Source: Branchiostoma lanceolatum (Eukaryota; Chordata; Leptocardii; Amphioxiformes; Branchiostomatidae). Taken from it: a stretch of DNA of 64,000 nucleotides. The position numbers and the translations under genes were made by a program. The stretch is from positions 7,817,501 to 7,881,500 of the forward strand of contig NC_089727.1 of NCBI RefSeq assembly GCF_035083965.1, given 5' to 3'. The notes under the pieces are model-generated. The model searched no databases and was not told where the DNA came from. It saw only the letters and a program-made list of their open reading frames with translations. Shown piece after piece: positions 58,571 through 64,000 of this stretch (positions within the stretch are counted from its first letter, which is position 1; the number at the start of each line of letters is the position of its first letter).

Positions 58571-61561
58571 ATGGCGACCGCTTCTTTCACGGAGAAAGTC
58601 AGTGACGAATTCATCCAGTGTACGATCTGTTGCTACAACTTTAAGAACCCAAAGGTTCTTCCTTGCTTGCACACCTTCTGTGCACACTGCCTGCGGGAAT
58701 GGGTCCAGAAGAACGATGGCGACACATTTCCGTGTCCTATCTGTCGCGAGCCAGTTTCCCTGCCCCCAAATGGCGTCGAAGGTCTAAAGGACAACTTCTT
58801 CCTCGCTAACCTGGTGAAAGCCGTGTCCGAGGATAACAAGGTTCGCCACGGTCAAGATGGTCTCCTCTGTACCACATGTGAAGAGGGGAAGCCAGCTACA
58901 TCCAGGTGTTCGGAGTGTGCTGAGTTTCTGTGTGAGAGTTGTGAGTCTGCGCATCGTCTTCAGAGAGCTACCAAGGGTCACACCCTCTTCACGTTCGAGG
59001 AACTGAAGACAGGCAAATACGATGGCGTCTTCAGGACCAGGAAAGCTCCACCATGCTCCAAACACTCAGGAGAAATCTTGAAGCTCTACTGTAGGACCTG
59101 TGAGACGCCAATATGCAACGAATGCGCCTTGTTTGAACACAGGGACTCACAGCACGACTACACACGCATAGAAGAGGTGGCCACCGAGAAGAGAAACACA
59201 ATCTTAGATCTCACACCACAATCCCAGGCCCGAATGCAATTCATCCAAACTGAAGATGTTCAGAATCGCTTGAAGGAACAGCTTCAGATACATACAGAGG
59301 GGGCTCGTCAGAACGTCCACAAAACCGTGCAAACACTGATTGCACTAGTAAAGGAAGAGGGCGAACGGCTCCTTTCCTGTATTGATTCTGAGGAAACGAT
59401 GAGGAAGAAACAGATCGAGGCAGAGATAGAGGGAGCGCAGATCAGTCTAGCAAGCGCCAAGAGCACATGTGAGTTTGCAGAGACTCTAGCTCGGGAGGGA
59501 GGCGACTACGAAGTTGTATCTTTCTCACAAGATCTGACAACGAGACTGAACGACTTGAACAAACAACCTGCGGACACAGTGAACTTTGAACTGGCAAACA
59601 TCACCATTGATTACTCGGTTATGAGGCGCAAGTTAAGACAAAACACCCCGCCGCTCACCCAATACATCCTGACAAAGTCAACGGAGAGAGAACTAGCTTC
59701 TATTCTGAAACGTGAGTCGCAGAGTTGGACAAGCTCGAAGACAGGCCTTGGTCCCAAACAACAAACGGGGCGAGGAAATGTTGCACGTGGAAAGGCACCT
59801 GGTAAGTAGTAAGACACCTTTATACGAGCGTAATCATGTAATACAGGATATCATTAGTCTTGTTCCTTATTCTGAGACGTCATCTAGTAGTCATGTATGT
59901 ACCATTACCGACATAAAAATGGAAGTATTGATTTTGGTCTGCCTGTCTGTCTGTGTTTCCGGGCACCCCTTGTATTTGTTAGAAGTCGTCCAAAAATGAT
60001 AACTCAAAAAATTAAAAAGGAACAACAGATTTTTCCATGATCTTCCACATAGAGGTAGCTTAGACAAAGATGTATAGAATCAAACGCAAATTATGACTTA
60101 ATTTGCAAAATCAATGAGGAAATTAAACAATTCCAGTGGTTTCTATGATCGGACTTTAATAATGTTAGATATGTAATTTATGACAGCTGCAACATTAGTA
60201 GCTACCAAATACGCAAATGTGGGCCTAATTTGCATACTTTATGCAGAAGTGCCACAATTCATCGAAATAATAGTAAATAATGTGGCAAATGATAGTTATT
60301 TCATACATGTGAGTTAGTTAAAGTATGCTTAACTATGAATATATCATGTAAAGAATTTAGCTATTTGCATAATTAGAATTTCATGGGGGAATTAATATGA
60401 GGTCTCCAGACCCGTTCTCAGATAAGAATTTAGGTAACCGTAAACAACTGTATATAACTTTTTCTTTAAATTTGCGAGGCATTGCAAGTGCACCAAAGAA
60501 TGCTGAGGTTGTGCCAACATGTATTCAACTAACTAAATTCGATTTTTTTTCCAATTAGTTTTGATGTAGTAATTTCAATGAAAGATTTTCACTAGCATCT
60601 GTAAACCTTCTTTAGTGACATTATCCCGAATCACTACATTGCATTATACTCTTCCAAATCAAATATCAGTAAAGATATCATCACCGACAACGTTCGTAAA
60701 CAATTACTCTGTCTGGAAAGCTTCCATGGGACTACGCTTTTGCGTTTTTGAATCTTTGAACTTAGACACTTGAGGGCCCAGAGTAATTATGTAATTCTTA
60801 CAACTCTTACAGCCTCAGTCTACCCAGGTCCAACCCAGACATACGCTGCAAGTTCTTCCTATGTCCCGCGAGGAACGCCAACACCCTACTATCCCTACCA
60901 TCATCCTACTCCGAACTACTATAGTAGTGATTCGTCACCTGCAGCTGAAGTATCAAGGAATGGACAACCCGTGACCCATTCAGAAGGAAGACCAAGGTCT
61001 GGTGGCACATACAAACTGGCTGATATGCCTGATGAGGAGGAGGAAGATGTCATCAACAACAGCAGGAATGGGACCATAGTTACAGTAGAACAGCCTGTAG
61101 AGCCAGACATATTATCTTACATCATCAAAGTCCACAGTTCAAAAATCATTGCCATAGCCGAGAGACATAGGGTCACTTTTAGCCTCCATGAAGAAAAGAC
61201 AGTGGTGTATTTCAAAGGGATGAAGAAGAATGCAGAAGATGCACTTGAAGATTTCATCACTTTGTACCAGGGTCTGTTCAGCAAACTCAAGTCTATTCCT
61301 TTTGACACAAATATGCATTACGTCAAATCAGATGTCTGTCAATATGCTGTAGAATGTGTGCAGGAATCGCACCCATCTGTGTTCATTAAAAACACAGCTG
61401 GAAACGTAGTATTCATCGGCGATGAGTCCGAGGTTCGCTCTGCAAGAGCACAAATCTGTTCCATATTGAAGATTTCTGAGTCAAGGAGAAGAAAATCCCA
61501 CACAGGCAGTATACCAACGAAAGGAAACAACAAATGTTCACGATATTCCGCATATAGGTAG
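58571..61561 (+). CDS. TRIM-type RING/B-box protein with KH-like C-terminus
   Basis: Two coding exons, 58571-59801 and 60813-61561, join in phase 1 to 659 residues; an unspliced read would stop after GKAPGK. The RING is complete: C17, C20, C32, H34, C37, C40, C55, C58 (C3HC4), the E3 ubiquitin-ligase signature. Two B-boxes follow at about 97-135 (CTTCEEGKPATSRC) and 159-196 (CSKHSGEILKLYCRTC), then a helical coiled-coil-like region at about 225-330. A low-complexity Tyr/Pro linker (YYPYHHPTPNYY) and an acidic run (DEEEEDV) lead to residues about 506-632. These resemble the paired KH-like modules of DTX3L/PARP14-type proteins (SYIIKVHSSKIIAIAERHRV, then VFIKNTAGNVVFIG). Usual TRIM C-termini (NHL, SPRY, filamin) are absent. 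AATAAA lies at 61982-61987. Confidence 0.85.
60030..60415. repeat. Dispersed repeat in the TRIM intron
   Basis: Its left part (AGGTAGCTTAGACAAAGATG, then AATCAAACGCAAA) matches the end of the TRIM coding exon and 3'UTR at about 61520-61610. Its right end (TTTGCATAATTA, TTCATGGGGGAATTAATATG) matches 17015-17080 and 56870-57000. Confidence 0.65.
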
Positions 61562-62543
61562 CTTATAATAGACAAAGACGTATACAATGAAATGCAAACC
61601 ACACAAATTAGGAACCAGAATTAGGAAGAATGCGAAAAGAGACTGGACAAGGCTCAGATTTATTCACTCCATTATAAATGGAATAATTGCATTAGCCATT
61701 ATCGCATATTCCTGATATTTGCATGATATAATGCCAACTGGAAAAACGGTTGAACATGTCAAAGTCACTTACTCGTATTTATCGTGTGCAAATGTCATTC
61801 AAATGTAAACGTGTATGGATAGTTTCTATGGTAAGACAACACAATAGGATTGGTTGTAAGTTGTCCTTTGTGTTTTGTAAAACCCATAGTGACTCCATTG
61901 TCATTTGTTGTGATAGGATACAGAAGAATAGAATTGCCATTTTTTCACTAAGTTTGCCATCCTTTGCACTCAACATGTGTAAATAAATGATATGCTTATG
62001 AATTCAATATGTTTCATTTTGTATAGCATGGGAGTGAGTGAATTTGAAACAAAGTGTATGTGTTTCCTTCAAGTGCCATCCTGAAACAAGAAGCAAATCT
62101 TGTGTGAAGACTAAAAAACAAAGTTTTACTTTAATTTCTGAAACGTATTTGTTGGTTAACCTCCTTGGTGAGTGTTATACTAGAAATATTTTCTTCATTT
62201 AAGAAAAACAAGAATTGAACTCTTAATATAAGAATTAACACACAAAAACTTTGCAGAGGCTTTCTTGATTTTTCTAGAATTCTTTCACACAAGAAAATCT
62301 TTCCACAAGAGAAAACAAGAAAAATCATTTTTGGTAGTGTTTGCCAAGATGTGGATTTGATCACAATTGTACGTACAATATACAATGTACTTCATCAGAT
62401 GTAGCTATCAAATCAAATATAAAACGCTTCTAAAACTATTGTTTGAATACAGCTATTGTACCGATACCACAGCAAGTCCCTTAGTATATAGCCTTCTAAG
62501 AAGGGTCTACAAGTCGGGCTTTTAATTCTGAAGGCATATCACT

Positions 62544-62549
62544 TTTATT
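62544..62549 (-). terminator. Polyadenylation signal of the luciferase-like gene
   Basis: AATAAA on the minus strand about 95 bp after the stop at 62644, a normal distance. Confidence 0.5.
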
Positions 62550-62643
62550 GCGCCCCAGTTTCTTGCGTCAGAAAAAAGCCTGACTTGTAGAGGCTACTGA
62601 GGTGGCTACAAGTCACAGGTGTCATGGCCCAGCATCTGAGCGC

Positions 62644-63063
62644 TCAAGCAATGAAGTCGTTGATGGCCCGCCCTATCTCCTGGGGTGAGTCTTCTTGCAG
62701 GAAGTGCAGTCCCTTGACTGTCACGGTCTTCACGTTCGGTAGTGCCTCTGCCTCGCCCTTCAGCGCGCCGCTGAACCAACCCGGATCGGCGTGGACGTAC
62801 AGCTTAGGGATCCTGGTTTCCTCCAGCCACTTCCCGTACGCCCGCACTATCCGGATCACGTCCTCAGGACCGTCGCCCATGACAGGGATCTCTCGAGGAA
62901 ACGTCAGCGTGGGACGGCGGGACTCGCCGGGCTCCAGGTAGGGCGCGCGGTAGGCGTTCATCTCGTCTTCCGTCAGCTTGCGGAGGATGGAAGTGGGTAT
63001 GAGACGCTCCACAAAGAAATTCTTCTTCAGGACCATCTCTTCTCCGCCGGGACTTCTCAAAGC
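62644..63063 (-). CDS. Renilla-luciferase-like / haloalkane dehalogenase, last exon
   Basis: A 140-codon phase-0 exon opens after a CACCAG acceptor at 63064-63066 and ends with TGA at 62644-62646. It aligns by eye with the C-terminal part of Renilla luciferase and bacterial haloalkane dehalogenases (alpha/beta hydrolases): EEMVLKKNFFVERLIPTSIL, RRPTLTFPREIP, HADPGWFSGAL and KGLHFLQEDSPQEIG. The His in GLHF fits the catalytic-triad histidine; the nucleophile Asp and the Glu would be in earlier exons beyond the window. Family enzymes cleave carbon-halogen bonds; the sea-pansy relative oxidises coelenterazine to give light. Which activity this one has cannot be told. G+C-rich codon use sets it apart from its surroundings but is ordinary for exons here. 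Confidence 0.85.
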   Translation of the reverse strand, partial: ALRSPGGEEMVLKKNFFVERLIPTSILRKLTEDEMNAYRAPYLEPGESRRPTLTFPREIPVMGDGPEDVIRIVRAYGKWLEETRIPKLYVHADPGWFSGALKGEAEALPNVKTVTVKGLHFLQEDSPQEIGRAINDFIA

Positions 63064-63108
63064 CTGGTGACGTAGAAAAAAACAAGATACCGTATTTTCT
63101 TGCACCCC

Positions 63109-63304
63109 AATAGACCCCTCTTGCCAGTTACGGTGGCCATTTTGAATTTCTTGGGGTCAGCTTTAGGGTCATGCAACAAAACGAGGCTTCAGTTGAGTGT
63201 TCCTTACTATAAGCCAGGTGTGTATTACAATATAGGTGAACTATGCCATCTTTGGTGACCCAGGGAAATTCAAAATGGCCACCGTCACTGGCAAGATGTC
63301 TATT
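63109..63304. mobile_element. MITE-like element with about 45-bp inverted ends
   Basis: AATAGACCCCTCTTGCCAGT at the left end pairs with the complement of the right end, and both arms continue with CGGTGGCCATTTTGAATTTC. The 100-bp centre has no frame. It lies within the intron upstream of the luciferase-like last exon. Confidence 0.75.
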
Positions 63305-64000
63305 AAAGTAATACTTGAACCCCTGATTCAGGTCTTTAGTTCAGACAAATTTGCAGAGCTGAAACGTGAAATGCAAAAACTCAAATAAAGTATACGCATC
63401 CTTTCTCCACTGATCTTGAACACATTTTGAACCAGATAAATTCAAATTAAAGGTGTTTCTTCTCTTTTCTCCAGATAATATTGTTTAGATCAAGCCTTCT
63501 ACATAATGCCATTGCTTAGATTCATTAAAGATTCTCTTGTTTACCATGCCAGCATCGTCTCTGCAAACTTGTGAATTGACAAAAGTCTCAAATTGCCAGA
63601 TACTGAGCCATGCATTGTTGCACAGCTGGGTTACTAGCTTGTTTGAGGTCCTCTTGCAATTTGCCCTGGCAATAACCTCAAATAAAGTACCAATGTGGGC
63701 GATGACTTTTGATGCCTTTTGGAGTTTGAGAAGCTTAAAAAGTGCGTACTTTATTCCAGAAAGTATGGTGCAAGAAAAAGGAGAAAATTGACTTAACCTT
63801 CAGTTAAAGTAAGCCAGTCTCAAGCCAAACTGGAAGAAAATGACCAGCAAGCAGTAGAGGATGGCAGAAGCATACTAACCGTAAAGAGCAGAGCAAAAGT
63901 GGCAGAAGCAGCATCCTGTTGGGTCTGGCTAAAAAGCAAGCTTGTCAGCACATGGAAGATCAACCATGACCTGCCAACCAGAAAGTGCACTGACAAAGGG
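63305..64000. other. Window edge, no exon identified
   Basis: The rest of the luciferase-like gene should lie upstream in this direction, yet no second exon with catalytic Asp or Glu motifs is visible before the edge. Confidence 0.4.

Overview
The window looks like nuclear DNA of an invertebrate deuterostome, most likely a cephalochordate (amphioxus, Branchiostoma). This is inferred from content and was not tested by any search. Supporting points are vertebrate-type gene families (SH3D19, TPMT, NAT16/histidine acetyltransferase), a Renilla-luciferase-like dehalogenase, large TRIM and TPR family proteins, short GT-AG introns, abundant (TG)n tracts and many small dispersed repeats. Nothing bacterial or viral explains the layout. 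All exon models were built by hand from splice sites, reading phase and family resemblance.

Layout: (1) 778-18093 (+), a 19-exon SH3D19-like adaptor with a proline-rich N-terminus and six C-terminal SH3 domains, followed by a probable long 3'UTR to about 21.1 kb. (2) 22140-29269 (-), a giant TPR protein with a nucleotidyltransferase-like motif, most of it in one exon holding 20 near-identical 44-residue repeats. (3) 31474-33958 (-), a NAT16-like GNAT acetyltransferase, with a decayed copy of one of its exon borders upstream. (4) 34.7-39.4 kb, repeat-rich spacer with an LTR-retroelement remnant. (5) 39488-47099 (-), a 10-exon RRM protein of unrecognised family. (6) 47.1-51.0 kb, spacer with a 266-bp fold-back element, microsatellites and a SINE. 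(7) 51032-56367 (-), a complete 8-exon thiopurine S-methyltransferase, with two LINE fragments in its introns. (8) 58571-61561 (+), a two-exon TRIM protein (RING, two B-boxes, coiled coil) with an unusual KH-like C-terminus. (9) 62644-63063 (-), the last exon of a Renilla-luciferase/haloalkane-dehalogenase-like gene whose 5' part lies beyond the window.

The genes do not form a pathway; they are unrelated neighbours on both strands. Four models (SH3D19-like, RRM, TPMT-like, TRIM) keep the reading phase across every junction. The TPR and NAT16-like models each have one unresolved link.

The most unusual items are the TRIM-KH architecture with a repeat-derived tail, the homogenised TPR array, the SH3 exon pattern that points to duplication of a two-domain unit, a Penelope-type GIY-YIG remnant between inverted arms, a hammerhead-like core, and several small inverted-repeat families that recur across the window.
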